A stretch of 64,000 bases of DNA from [Mycobacterium] manitobense (GTDB taxonomy: Bacteria > Actinomycetota > Actinomycetes > Mycobacteriales > Mycobacteriaceae): contig NZ_JACKSJ010000145.1 in the NCBI RefSeq assembly GCF_025821665.1, positions 1 to 64,000 on the forward strand. Direction: 5' to 3'. The notes beneath the pieces are model-generated. The model was given only the letters and a program-made list of their open reading frames with translations. It was not told where the DNA came from and ran no database searches. Shown here in pieces: positions 56,361-64,000 of this stretch. Position numbers and translations under genes: made by a program. Each line of letters starts with the position of its first letter. The stretch's first letter is position 1.

Positions 56361-57761
56361 ATGGCGATCGACGCAGCGGCCGCGACGGTGGCCGCGCCCG
56401 CCCGCCGCCGCGCGGCACAGCGCGACGACCGGCTCGCCTACCTGGATCAGGCGATGTATCTCGGGCTGCGGGCCACGGGTCAGGCAGCGGTGATGCAGTG
56501 CGTGTGGATCTACGAGCACCCCGTCGATCTCGACGGCCTCGAGCGGTTCGGCCGCAATTTCGGTCATGGCCTGGCCGGTCGGCGGATCGAGCGTTCGGCA
56601 CTGCCGTTCGGCAGGCACCGCTGGGTGGCGTCGCCGGGCGTGGCGCCGGGCATCGACGTCGCCGAGAGTCCCCGGCCGCGTGCTGAACTCGGTGACTGGA
56701 TCGACGAGAGAGCGGTGCTGCCGGTCGATCCCGAGTGGGGACCGGGCTGGCACCTCGGCGTGCTCCCGATGACCGACGGGTCCACGGCGGTCAGCCTCGT
56801 CGGGTCCCACTGCCTCGGCGACGGCGGTGGCGCCCTGCTCACGGTGCTCAGCGCCGCCACGGGCAACGTGTACGACTTCGGGTATCCGCCACCGGGATCG
56901 CGCACCCGCCGCGAAGCGCTCGCGCAGGATGCCCGCCAGCTGATCCGGGATCTGCCCGAGGTGGGCCGGACCCTCGCCGCTGCCGGAAAATTGGCCCGTC
57001 GCAACAGAACCGCGGGCAAGGCGCCGAAGGACCGGCGTACCAAGCGTGCCGTTCACCTCGACAACACCCGGCACGTCGCGGTACCGGCCGTCACGGCCTT
57101 CCTCGACATCGCCGACTGGGACGCGCGGGCGAGCGCCCTCGGGGGCAACACCTATTCGCTGCTCGCAGGCTTCGCGGCGCGACTCGCCGAAGCCATGGGC
57201 CGCACCGGCGCCGAAGGAAAGGTGCCGCTGATCGTCCCGATCAACGACCGCGCCGACCTGGATGACACGCGCGCCAACGCGGTGAAGCTGGCCAACGTCC
57301 GCATCGACCCGTCGGATGTCACGCGCGACCTGTCCCGGGCGCGCGCAGAGCTCAAGCGTTCCCTCGCCGCGCTCGGTGACGAGCCGGACGGTGCCCTGCA
57401 ACTGCTGCCCCTGGTGCCGTTCCTGCCGAGGCGGGCGGTGAAGGCCGCCGCAGAATCGGCGTTCGGCTTCGCCGACCATCCGGTGTCGTGTTCCAACCTA
57501 GGCGACCTGCCCGCCGAGATCGGCCGCGCCGACGGCACGGACGCCGAATACGTGTTCATGCGAGGAGTCGACCAGCACATCACGCTGCGGGTGCTCGAAC
57601 AGCGGCACGGCCTGCTGACCGTCGTCGGCGCCAGGATCAACGGGCGCATCTCGATCGCCGTCGTCGGCTACCAGGCGGGTGCGCCGAATTCGAAGGCCGG
57701 CCTGCGCCGGCTCGTCGAGCACACGCTGTCCGAATTCGGACTCGACGGCGTGGTCTTCTAG
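56361..57761 (+). CDS. Condensation-fold acyltransferase-like protein A (466 aa)
   Basis: 466 residues with an HxxxDG active motif in VGSHCLGDGGG near 149. Two-lobe layout as in condensation/WS-DGAT enzymes: N-terminal LAYLDQAMYLGLRATGQAAV, WIYEHPVDLDGLERFGRNF; C-terminal GGNTYSLLAGFAARLAEA near 262, NDRADLDDTRANAVKLA and SCSNLGDLP near 374. It lies two bases after papA and abuts a paralogue. About half of the residues are identical to protein B by eye, so the pair arose by tandem duplication. A second acylation step on the same glycolipid is the likeliest role; substrate unproven. Confidence 0.8.
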   Translation: MAIDAAAATVAAPARRRAAQRDDRLAYLDQAMYLGLRATGQAAVMQCVWIYEHPVDLDGLERFGRNFGHGLAGRRIERSALPFGRHRWVASPGVAPGIDVAESPRPRAELGDWIDERAVLPVDPEWGPGWHLGVLPMTDGSTAVSLVGSHCLGDGGGALLTVLSAATGNVYDFGYPPPGSRTRREALAQDARQLIRDLPEVGRTLAAAGKLARRNRTAGKAPKDRRTKRAVHLDNTRHVAVPAVTAFLDIADWDARASALGGNTYSLLAGFAARLAEAMGRTGAEGKVPLIVPINDRADLDDTRANAVKLANVRIDPSDVTRDLSRARAELKRSLAALGDEPDGALQLLPLVPFLPRRAVKAAAESAFGFADHPVSCSNLGDLPAEIGRADGTDAEYVFMRGVDQHITLRVLEQRHGLLTVVGARINGRISIAVVGYQAGAPNSKAGLRRLVEHTLSEFGLDGVVF

Positions 57762-59093
57762 ATGACCGACCACCGGCTGGCCTACCTCGACCAGGCGACG
57801 TTCCTCTCGCAGCAGGCGACCGGCCGCGCGCAGCTCACCCAGTTGGTCTGGCTCTACGAGCATCCGGTGGACCACGCCGGGCTGAAGGCCTTCCACCAGA
57901 ACTTCGGCTACGGTCTCGCGGGCCGGCGCATCGAGCGGTCGGCCCTGCCCTTCGGCAGGCACCGGTGGGTGAGCTCGACGGGACCTGCCACCGACCTCGC
58001 CATCGCCGACGGCGTCCGGCCTCGCTCCGACCTCAGCGACTGGATCGACGAACGCGCCCAGGTGCCGGTCGATCCCGAGTCGGGCCCCGGCTGGCACCTC
58101 GGCGTGCTGCCGATGTCCGACGGCTCGACCGCGGTCAGCCTGGTCGGCTCGCACTGCCTGTTCGACGGTGTCGGGGTGCTGCAGACGGTGGCGCAGGCGG
58201 CCGACGGCGCGGTGCGCGAACTCGACTACCCGCCACCGGATGCCCGTACCCGCCGGCGCCTGCGCGCGAAGGAGGTCGCGCTGACGGTGCGGGAGCTGGG
58301 GCCTGCGGGCCGCGCTCTGCTCGCCGGCGCGAAACTGGCCCTGCGGCGCCGCCGCGACAGCCCGAAGACCCCGGCGTCACCGGCCGGTGAGCATGCGGTG
58401 GGCGAGGACACCGTCGTCATCCCGGCGATCTCGGTCTTCGTCGACCTCGCCGACTGGGATCGCGCCGCCGAACAGCTTGGTGGCAACAGTTATTCGATGC
58501 TGGCCGGATACGCGGCGGTGCTGGCCGCACGGATCGAGCGCTGCCACGCCGAACATGGGACCGTGGCGCTGCTGATCGCGCTCAGCGACCGCACCGAGCA
58601 CGACACCCGGGCCAACGCACTGCGATTCGCCCGCGTCGACGTCGATCCGAAGGGGGTCAGCACCGACCTCTCGGCGGCGAGAACGGCGATCCGCGGTGCG
58701 CTCGCGACGTTGCGGGAGGTGCCCGACGAGACGTTCGCGCTGCTGCCGCTGACCCCGTTCATCCCGAAACGGGCGGTGCGGGGGATGAGCACCGCGGTGT
58801 TCGGCGGCCTGCCGGTGTCGTGCTCGAACGTCGGCGACCTGGATCCGGCGGTGTCGCGCGTCGACGGCACCGACGCCGAGTACTTCCTGTTGCGGCCGGT
58901 GGACCAGAATCTCCGCAGGGCCGAGATCGAGCGCGCCGGTGGTCATCTCGTGGTCGTCGCGGGCCGGATAGGCGGCCGGATGAGCATCGGCGTGGTCGCC
59001 TACCAGCCCGGGGCGGTCAACACCAAGGCCCGGCTCTCGGCACTGGCCACCGAGGTGCTCGGCGAGTTCAGGCTCGCCGGGGTGGTCGTCTGA
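57762..59093 (+). CDS. Condensation-fold acyltransferase-like protein B (443 aa), paralogue of A
   Basis: 443 residues, starting on the very next base after the stop of protein A. The HxxxDG motif is VGSHCLFDGVG near 130, with matching blocks RIERSALPFGRHRWV, GPGWHLGVLPM and SCSNVGDLD in both copies. It lacks the 20-residue Ala/Arg-rich N-terminus of A. Position and motif suggest acyl transfer with specificity different from A; the residues right after His differ (CLGDGGG versus CLFDGVG), at the acceptor channel. The 3' end overlaps the convergent glycosyltransferase gene by 26 bp. Confidence 0.8.
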   Translation: MTDHRLAYLDQATFLSQQATGRAQLTQLVWLYEHPVDHAGLKAFHQNFGYGLAGRRIERSALPFGRHRWVSSTGPATDLAIADGVRPRSDLSDWIDERAQVPVDPESGPGWHLGVLPMSDGSTAVSLVGSHCLFDGVGVLQTVAQAADGAVRELDYPPPDARTRRRLRAKEVALTVRELGPAGRALLAGAKLALRRRRDSPKTPASPAGEHAVGEDTVVIPAISVFVDLADWDRAAEQLGGNSYSMLAGYAAVLAARIERCHAEHGTVALLIALSDRTEHDTRANALRFARVDVDPKGVSTDLSAARTAIRGALATLREVPDETFALLPLTPFIPKRAVRGMSTAVFGGLPVSCSNVGDLDPAVSRVDGTDAEYFLLRPVDQNLRRAEIERAGGHLVVVAGRIGGRMSIGVVAYQPGAVNTKARLSALATEVLGEFRLAGVVV

Positions 59094-60336
59094 CCGGTGT
59101 GTCACGGCGATCCGCGGCCGCCTCGAGGAGATCGGCTGCCGTGGCGACGCTCTGAGCCGGCGTGGTCATCCGGGCCGCGAAGTCACGCGCGTTGGCCGCG
59201 TGGCGAGGCGTCAGCGTGGCGCGCAGACCTTCGCGCAACGAGTCCGTGGTGACCTTCGAGAAGCGCTGAGCCGTACCGACTCCCAGGCGTTTCACCTGTG
59301 CCGCCCAGATCGGCTGCTCGGCCCCGATCCACAGGATCATCGTCGGGGCACCGGCGCGCAGGCCTGCCGCCGTCGTGCCCGCACCACCGTGATGGACGAC
59401 GGCGCGGCACTTCGGGAACACGGCTGCGTGCTTGACCGTCGGCACCACCTTGACGTGATCGGCAGTTGCGGCGCGCAGATCCCAGACCCCCGAGCACACC
59501 AGCGCGCGCTCACCGAGGTCGGCACACACCCGGGTGATCATGGCCAGCGCATCCGCCGGCGATTCGACCGGCATGCTGCCGAAACCGAAGTAGATCGGCG
59601 GCGTCCCGGCGTCGATCCACGACGATGTGGCGGCGTCGACATCGGTTCCGAGTTCCAGTGTCAGTCCGCCGATCACCGGGCGGATCCCGGCCCACTCCTC
59701 GGCCAGGCCGGGGAAGAACAGCGGGTCGTAGGCCTGGATCTCGACCGCGCCGCGCTCGATGATCCTGCGGATCGGGCGCACCCGGGTCGCGGGCAGGCCG
59801 AGGGCCCGGCGCTGGGCGTCCTCGGCGGGTTTCACCAGCCGCCAGTGCAGCGACTCCGCGGCCGGCCACACGGCGTGCACCAGCCGGCCGGGCAACCGGA
59901 CCGGAATGATCTGGGTGTTCGCCCGGAAAGGGAAGTAGTGCAACGCCGCAAGGGGTATGCCGAGGTGTTCCGCGACGTTCGCGGCCACGTCCTCGTAGGT
60001 GGTTCCGGTCAGCAGGAGATCGGCGTCATGCGCCAAATCAACCAGGGCATCGCTCATTTCGGACCAGCCCTCGGACATGTACTCCCTGAGCTGGCGCAGC
60101 GCCGTCAGCGGGTTGCGCAGACCCCATGATTCGCGGAAGATCTCGGCCTCGAGTTGTTGCTGTGAGTCCACACCGTAGGGCACCGCAACGTCGAGTCCGG
60201 TTGCTGCGACGAACCCGACGAGGTTGGGCGGCACCGCGATTCGCACCTGATGTCCCCGGCGTTGCAGTTCGAGTGCGACGGCCGCGCAGGGCTCCACGTC
60301 GCCACGGGTCCCGTGGACCGCGATTGCGATTCTCAT
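59068..60336 (-). CDS. GT1-family glycosyltransferase (GPL/LOS Gtf-like)
   Basis: 422 residues with two Rossmann-like lobes. The N-terminal signature HGTRGDVEPCAAVALELQRR near 9 and C-terminal VVHHGGAGTTAAGLRAGAP near 325 are those of the UDP-glucuronosyl/sterol glucosyltransferase group that includes the mycobacterial Gtf enzymes of glycopeptidolipids and Rv1524/Rv1526c of the lipooligosaccharide-type locus. It should add a sugar to the lipid or glycolipid product. ATG 60336 begins exactly at the first beta strand; the open frame continues far upstream only as antisense of the MmpL gene. Divergent from MmpL. Confidence 0.88.
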   Translation of the reverse strand: MRIAIAVHGTRGDVEPCAAVALELQRRGHQVRIAVPPNLVGFVAATGLDVAVPYGVDSQQQLEAEIFRESWGLRNPLTALRQLREYMSEGWSEMSDALVDLAHDADLLLTGTTYEDVAANVAEHLGIPLAALHYFPFRANTQIIPVRLPGRLVHAVWPAAESLHWRLVKPAEDAQRRALGLPATRVRPIRRIIERGAVEIQAYDPLFFPGLAEEWAGIRPVIGGLTLELGTDVDAATSSWIDAGTPPIYFGFGSMPVESPADALAMITRVCADLGERALVCSGVWDLRAATADHVKVVPTVKHAAVFPKCRAVVHHGGAGTTAAGLRAGAPTMILWIGAEQPIWAAQVKRLGVGTAQRFSKVTTDSLREGLRATLTPRHAANARDFAARMTTPAQSVATAADLLEAAADRRDTPVRRPPRRA

Positions 60337-60364
60337 CGGGCTGCGCGTCCAACGAGCACAGCCG

Positions 60365-60370
60365 ATTACA
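60365..60370 (-). promoter_or_regulatory. Candidate -10 hexamer of the glycosyltransferase gene
   Basis: TGTAAT on the minus strand, one base from TATAAT, giving a leader of about 22 nt. Confidence 0.4.
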
Positions 60371-60447
60371 TCACGCGATCCACCGCGGTGGGTGGTCAGC
60401 CTCCAGCCGAAAGTCACCGGGGCGCACCGGTCGCAGCCCGTCCCATG

Positions 60448-60453
60448 TAGCGT
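60448..60453 (+). promoter_or_regulatory. -10 element of leaderless MmpL promoter
   Basis: TAGCGT, 6 nt before ATG 60460. The 123-bp divergent gap to the glycosyltransferase holds nothing else recognised. Confidence 0.55.
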
Positions 60454-60459
60454 TGTGAA

Positions 60460-63400
60460 ATGTTCTTGCGCGCCCCTTCTCGAGGCGTGTTCGAACACGG
60501 CGGCCTGCCCGCCCTCGGCCGGTTGATCGTGCGTCATCCGGTGCTGGTGATCGTCGCGTGGGTGGCGACCGCGGTGGTGTTCCTGCTCACCGTGACACCG
60601 CTGGCCGTCGTCGCGCAGAAGAACCCGCCGCCCTTCCTGCCGGAACAGTCCCCGGTCCTCATCGCCGGCGAGAAGATGCAGGAGGCCTTCGGCGAGGCCG
60701 GGTCGGGCAACGTCGCCGTGGTGGTGCTGAGCAACGAGAGCGGCCTGACGCAGGCCGACGAGGCCGTTTACGCCGACCTCGTCGCGAAGCTCAAGGCGGA
60801 CACCCCCTGGGTCGAGTCCACGCAGGACTTTCTGGAGACGCCCGAACTGCGCCAGGTGATGACCAGCGAGGACGGCAAGGCCTGGAATCTGCCGATCAGC
60901 CTGTCCGGCACGATGGGCACCCCGTCGGGTCAGGAGGCCTACCGCGAGGTCATCGCGCTCGTCAAGGAGACCACCGCCGGGACCACCCTGACCGCGAACG
61001 TCGTCGGGGCCGCCGCGACGCTCGACGACATCAACGCGATCGGCGCGCGTGACCAGGTGGTCATCGAGATCTCGACGGTGGTCACCATCCTGATCATCCT
61101 GACGCTGGTGTATCGCAACCTGGTGGCGATGCTGATGCCGGTGCTCACCATCGGCGTCTCGCTGGTGGTGGCCCAGCAGGTGGTCGCCGCGCTCGGCGAG
61201 GTGGGGCTGGGGCTCGGCCCGCAGACCCTGGTGCTGATGACCGGGATGATCATGGGCGCGGGCATCGACTACGCGGTGTTCCTGTTCAGCCGGTACCAGG
61301 AGCTGGTCAGGTCGGGCATGGAGTCCGACGACGCGCTGGTCGAGGCGCTCCGGTCGATCGGCGAGGTGATCGCCGGTTCGGCCGGGACGGTCGCGCTGAC
61401 CTTCCTCGCACTCTCCTTCGCCACGCTCGGTGTCTTCTGGACCGTGGGACCGGCGCTGGCCGTCACCATCGCGATCGGGTTCCTGGCGTCGATCACGCTG
61501 TTGCCCGCGCAGATCGTGCTCGCCGGCAGGCGGGGCTGGGTCAAGCCGCGGCGCGATGACCGCACCCGGCGGTTCTGGCGGCGGACCGGGGTGCAGATCG
61601 TCCGCAAGCCGGTCATCCACCTGACTGCCAGCCTGGCGGTGCTGATGGTGTTCGCCGGGTGCACGGCCTTCGCCAAGTTCAACTTCGACGACCGGCAGAG
61701 CCTGCCCGCCGACGCCGAGAGCAACCTCGGATACGAGGCGATGACCAAGCACTTCCCGATCAGCACGACGCTGCAGCAGTTCATCCTCATCCGGTCGCCC
61801 GACCAGGACCTGCGAACCCCGCAGGCGCTGGCCGACATGGAACAGATGGCCGCACGGATCGCCCAGCTCCCGGACATCGACATGGTGCGGGGCATCACCC
61901 GACCGTCGGGCGAGATGCTCGAACAGGCACGGGCCACCTACCAGGCCGGGGAGGTCGGCGGGAAGCTCCGCGAGGCCTCCACCACGATCACCGACAACGA
62001 CGGCAACCTCACCACCCTCACCGACGGCGCCGATCAGCTGGCCGACGTCCTCGACCAGATGCGCAACGGCGTCGTCGGCGCGCTGGGCAGCATCCGCGGA
62101 CTGGCCGGCGCGCTGGACGAGATGGGCAGCACCGAGGGCGGCGGCAGCACACTCGACGAGATCGACAAGGCGGCCACGCTCGTGGGCAGCATGCAGGGCC
62201 TCGGGGACTCGCTGCGCGACAGCGTCACCCGGATGAACGACCTCTACGCCTGGGCGACGCCCGTGGTGAACGGCCTGAACCGGAGCATTGCGTGCAACGT
62301 CGATCCCGCGTGCGTCGCCGCCCGCAACGACCTGCGGCGCATCGTCGACGCGCGCAACGACGCCGCGCTCGACAGCCTCGGCGCGCTCAGCGCGCAGCTG
62401 GAGTCCACCAGCGGGACCGACACCGTCGACGAGACGCTGAAGGGCCTCAGCGAGAACCTGACCCGTGCCACCCAGGCCGCCCGGGAACTCGGCCTCGGCG
62501 AACCGGGGGAGGCGGAGACGCGGCTGAACGACCTGCTGAACGGCGCGAACACTCTTGCCGACTCGAGCCGCAGACTCGCCGACGGCGTGCGGCTGCTGGT
62601 CGACCAGACCCGTCAGATGGGCGGGGGACTGGACCAGGCGTCGTCGTTCCTGCTGGCGATGCGCAGCGACGCGGCGGAACCGCCGATGTCGGGTTTCTAC
62701 ATCCCGCCGGAGGTACTCACCCAGGCCGAGTTCGAGAAGGCCGCCAAGCTCTTCGTCTCCGAGGACGGCCGGACGGCGCGCTATCTGGTGCAGACCGCGC
62801 TGAACCCGTTCGGAACCGAGGCGATGGACCAGGTGGCGGAGATCCTCGCCGCGGCCGAGAGCGCACGCCCGAACACGACGCTGGCCGGGGCCGACATCGA
62901 GATGGTGGGGTTCTCTCCGGTCAACCGCGACGTGCAGCACTACTACAACGGCGATTTCCGCTTCATCGTGGTCGTCACACTGGTCGTGGTCTTCCTCATC
63001 CTCGCGCTGCTGCTGCGGGCGATCGTGGCGCCGATCTACCTGGTGGCCACGGTGATCCTGTCCTACGCCTCCGCGCTCGGCATCGGCGTCGTGCTGTTCC
63101 AGTTCATCCTCGGCCAGGAATTGCACTGGAGCATCCCGGGTCTGGCGTTCCTGGTGCTCGTCGCGGTGGGCGCCGACTACAACCTGTTGCTGATATCCCG
63201 GATCCGTGACGAGTCGTGGCGCGGGGTGCGCTCAGGGGTGATCCGCACCGTCGGCGCGACCGGCGGCGTCATCACCTCTGCCGGCCTGATCTTCGCCGCG
63301 TCGATGCTGGCTCTGACCGTCAGCAGCATCACCACGATCGTCCAGATGGGCTTCGTGATCGGCGTCGGACTGCTGCTCGACACGTTCGTGGTGCGCACCG

Positions 63401-63636
63401 TCACCGTTCCCGCGTTGTGTGTGCTGGTGGGCAACGCGAACTGGTGGCCGTCGGCGCGGCCCACCGAGAAGCCGCATGAGATATCACACAGACCGCGACC
63501 GAAGAAACGTCCGACAGCGACCCCGGCTCGACCGGATCCGGCCGGCGAGCACGACGACGACTGTGGCGACTGCGAATTCGCGGTCGCCGCCCAGGCGGCC
63601 GACCGGGTGGCCGAAGCCTGGACCGGCAGGCCCTAA
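60460..63636 (+). CDS. MmpL-family RND transporter
   Basis: 1058 residues. TM1 near 24-46, then a large periplasmic domain, five helices around 205-390, a second long periplasmic domain (about 400-840) rich in helical coiled-coil stretches, and five helices near 845-1005. The proton-relay Asp-Tyr pairs are in GAGIDYAVFLFSRYQE near 270 and VGADYNLLLISRIRDE near 905. The cytoplasmic tail ends with an acidic CGDC segment. MmpL proteins export acylated glycolipids such as DAT, GPL, LOS and TPP; gene neighbours suggest it exports the product of this locus. The start is supported by the -10 spacing. Confidence 0.92.
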   Translation: MFLRAPSRGVFEHGGLPALGRLIVRHPVLVIVAWVATAVVFLLTVTPLAVVAQKNPPPFLPEQSPVLIAGEKMQEAFGEAGSGNVAVVVLSNESGLTQADEAVYADLVAKLKADTPWVESTQDFLETPELRQVMTSEDGKAWNLPISLSGTMGTPSGQEAYREVIALVKETTAGTTLTANVVGAAATLDDINAIGARDQVVIEISTVVTILIILTLVYRNLVAMLMPVLTIGVSLVVAQQVVAALGEVGLGLGPQTLVLMTGMIMGAGIDYAVFLFSRYQELVRSGMESDDALVEALRSIGEVIAGSAGTVALTFLALSFATLGVFWTVGPALAVTIAIGFLASITLLPAQIVLAGRRGWVKPRRDDRTRRFWRRTGVQIVRKPVIHLTASLAVLMVFAGCTAFAKFNFDDRQSLPADAESNLGYEAMTKHFPISTTLQQFILIRSPDQDLRTPQALADMEQMAARIAQLPDIDMVRGITRPSGEMLEQARATYQAGEVGGKLREASTTITDNDGNLTTLTDGADQLADVLDQMRNGVVGALGSIRGLAGALDEMGSTEGGGSTLDEIDKAATLVGSMQGLGDSLRDSVTRMNDLYAWATPVVNGLNRSIACNVDPACVAARNDLRRIVDARNDAALDSLGALSAQLESTSGTDTVDETLKGLSENLTRATQAARELGLGEPGEAETRLNDLLNGANTLADSSRRLADGVRLLVDQTRQMGGGLDQASSFLLAMRSDAAEPPMSGFYIPPEVLTQAEFEKAAKLFVSEDGRTARYLVQTALNPFGTEAMDQVAEILAAAESARPNTTLAGADIEMVGFSPVNRDVQHYYNGDFRFIVVVTLVVVFLILALLLRAIVAPIYLVATVILSYASALGIGVVLFQFILGQELHWSIPGLAFLVLVAVGADYNLLLISRIRDESWRGVRSGVIRTVGATGGVITSAGLIFAASMLALTVSSITTIVQMGFVIGVGLLLDTFVVRTVTVPALCVLVGNANWWPSARPTEKPHEISHRPRPKKRPTATPARPDPAGEHDDDCGDCEFAVAAQAADRVAEAWTGRP

Positions 63637-64000
63637 GCCGGGCCGCCGGACTCCGCGGCCGCGCGGTAGCGCCGGACCGCCAGCGGACCGAACACCGCCA
63701 GGAGCACGACGAGCCAGGCAACGGCCGCGAGGAACGAGGCGCCGGCAGGCTCGCCCTCGGCCAGCGCGCGCATCGACTCCACGACGGGGGTCAGCGGCTG
63801 CACCCGCAGCGCGGGCTGCAACCACTCGGGGAACAGCTCGATGGGCGCCACGCCGCCGGTGCAGAACGCCATGCCGATGGACGCCGCACCGAGCACGGTG
63901 AGCAGAGCGGTGCTGCGGGACCGCACCGCGACGGCGATCACCAGGGTGGCGAAGACGGCGACCACGAGCACCGGGATGAGCAGGAACGGGACCACCGCCA
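63633..64000 (-). CDS. ABC-2 type transporter permease, DrrB/DrrC-like (C-terminal part)
   Basis: About 121 residues in the window; the gene runs off the right edge. Three membrane helices remain (PFLLIPVLVVAVFATLVIAV, then TALLTVLGAASIGMAFCTGGV, and FLAAVAWLVVLLAVFGPL), with the conserved extracellular LFPEWLQPALRVQPLTPVVESMRAL between the last two, the usual ending of ABC-2 permeases like the daunorubicin/PDIM exporters. The stop overlaps the MmpL stop region by four bases tail to tail. Whether it belongs to the glycolipid locus cannot be seen. Confidence 0.85.
   Translation of the reverse strand, partial: AVVPFLLIPVLVVAVFATLVIAVAVRSRSTALLTVLGAASIGMAFCTGGVAPIELFPEWLQPALRVQPLTPVVESMRALAEGEPAGASFLAAVAWLVVLLAVFGPLAVRRYRAAAESGGPA

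Noticed and set aside
59093..59155. Extension of a frame past the condensation-B stop
   Set aside because: It is antisense to the conserved C-terminus of the glycosyltransferase and has no coding features of its own.
59068..63126. A minus-strand frame open for more than 1300 codons across the MmpL gene
   Set aside because: Only the last 422 codons (59068-60336) look like a protein, a glycosyltransferase. The rest is Arg/His/Gly-rich antisense of MmpL, typical for high-GC DNA.
48573..63636. FadD ligase, PE protein or Gap-like gene expected in glycolipid loci
   Set aside because: Every frame between the PKS and the right edge was assigned; none shows an adenylation domain, PE motif or Gap-like protein. 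They may lie outside the window.

Overview
The window is chromosomal DNA from a mycobacterium, most likely a fast-growing Mycolicibacterium-type species. GC content is high throughout, start codons are often GTG, and the gene order follows the mycobacterial core: ribG/p55/lprG/ribC/ribBA/ribH, uvrC-rapZ-cuvA-whiA, gap-pgk-tpi-secG, the pentose-phosphate operon, ctaB/qor/ctaA, the ABC pair with mptB, the suf operon, trxA and echA12. A ppc gene, an unlinked ggtB and a glycolipid-type locus at the right end point away from the M. tuberculosis complex. No tRNA, rRNA, insertion sequence, phage or CRISPR array was seen.

Layout. 1-6.9 kb: riboflavin synthesis genes split around the convergent lprG-p55 envelope-lipid export operon. 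6.9-9.4 kb: a GNAT acetyltransferase and a lipoprotein gamma-glutamyltransferase. 9.4-14.4 kb: uvrC, rapZ, cuvA and whiA, overlapping and probably co-transcribed. 14.5-21.5 kb: a solute-binding-like protein without a signal peptide, then lower glycolysis (gap, pgk, tpi), secG and ppc. 21.5-28.7 kb, minus strand: tkt-tal-zwf-opcA-pgl and a small coiled-coil protein. 28.9-34.5 kb: heme O and heme A synthases (ctaB, ctaA), qor, arfB, a lipoprotein/membrane-protein pair and an ATP-grasp enzyme. 34.5-35.8 kb: a TetR regulator divergent from a PhlG-like C-C hydrolase, with twin operator palindromes between them. 35.8-39.2 kb: an ABC exporter pair and the mannosyltransferase mptB. 39.3-45.6 kb: sufR-B-D-C-S-U-T. 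45.7-48.2 kb: two hypothetical genes, trxA and echA12.

48.6-63.6 kb is the accessory-looking part. It holds a MAS/Pks5-like iterative polyketide synthase, a PapA-type acyltransferase and two tandem HxxxDG condensation-fold proteins in one tight operon. A convergent GT1 glycosyltransferase and a divergent MmpL transporter follow. Together these could build, attach and export a polyacylated glycolipid of the lipooligosaccharide / acyltrehalose type. No FadD ligase or PE gene is present in the window. A truncated ABC-2 permease lies at the right edge.

Regulatory architecture is visible. Fifteen genes have a TANNNT-like hexamer 6-7 nt before an ATG or GTG, the signature of leaderless mycobacterial transcripts, and this decided several start choices. 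Most convergent gene pairs abut or overlap. Other points are a 30-bp palindrome over the sufR start, a triplicated opcA start region and a 20-codon upstream ORF coupled to ribBA.
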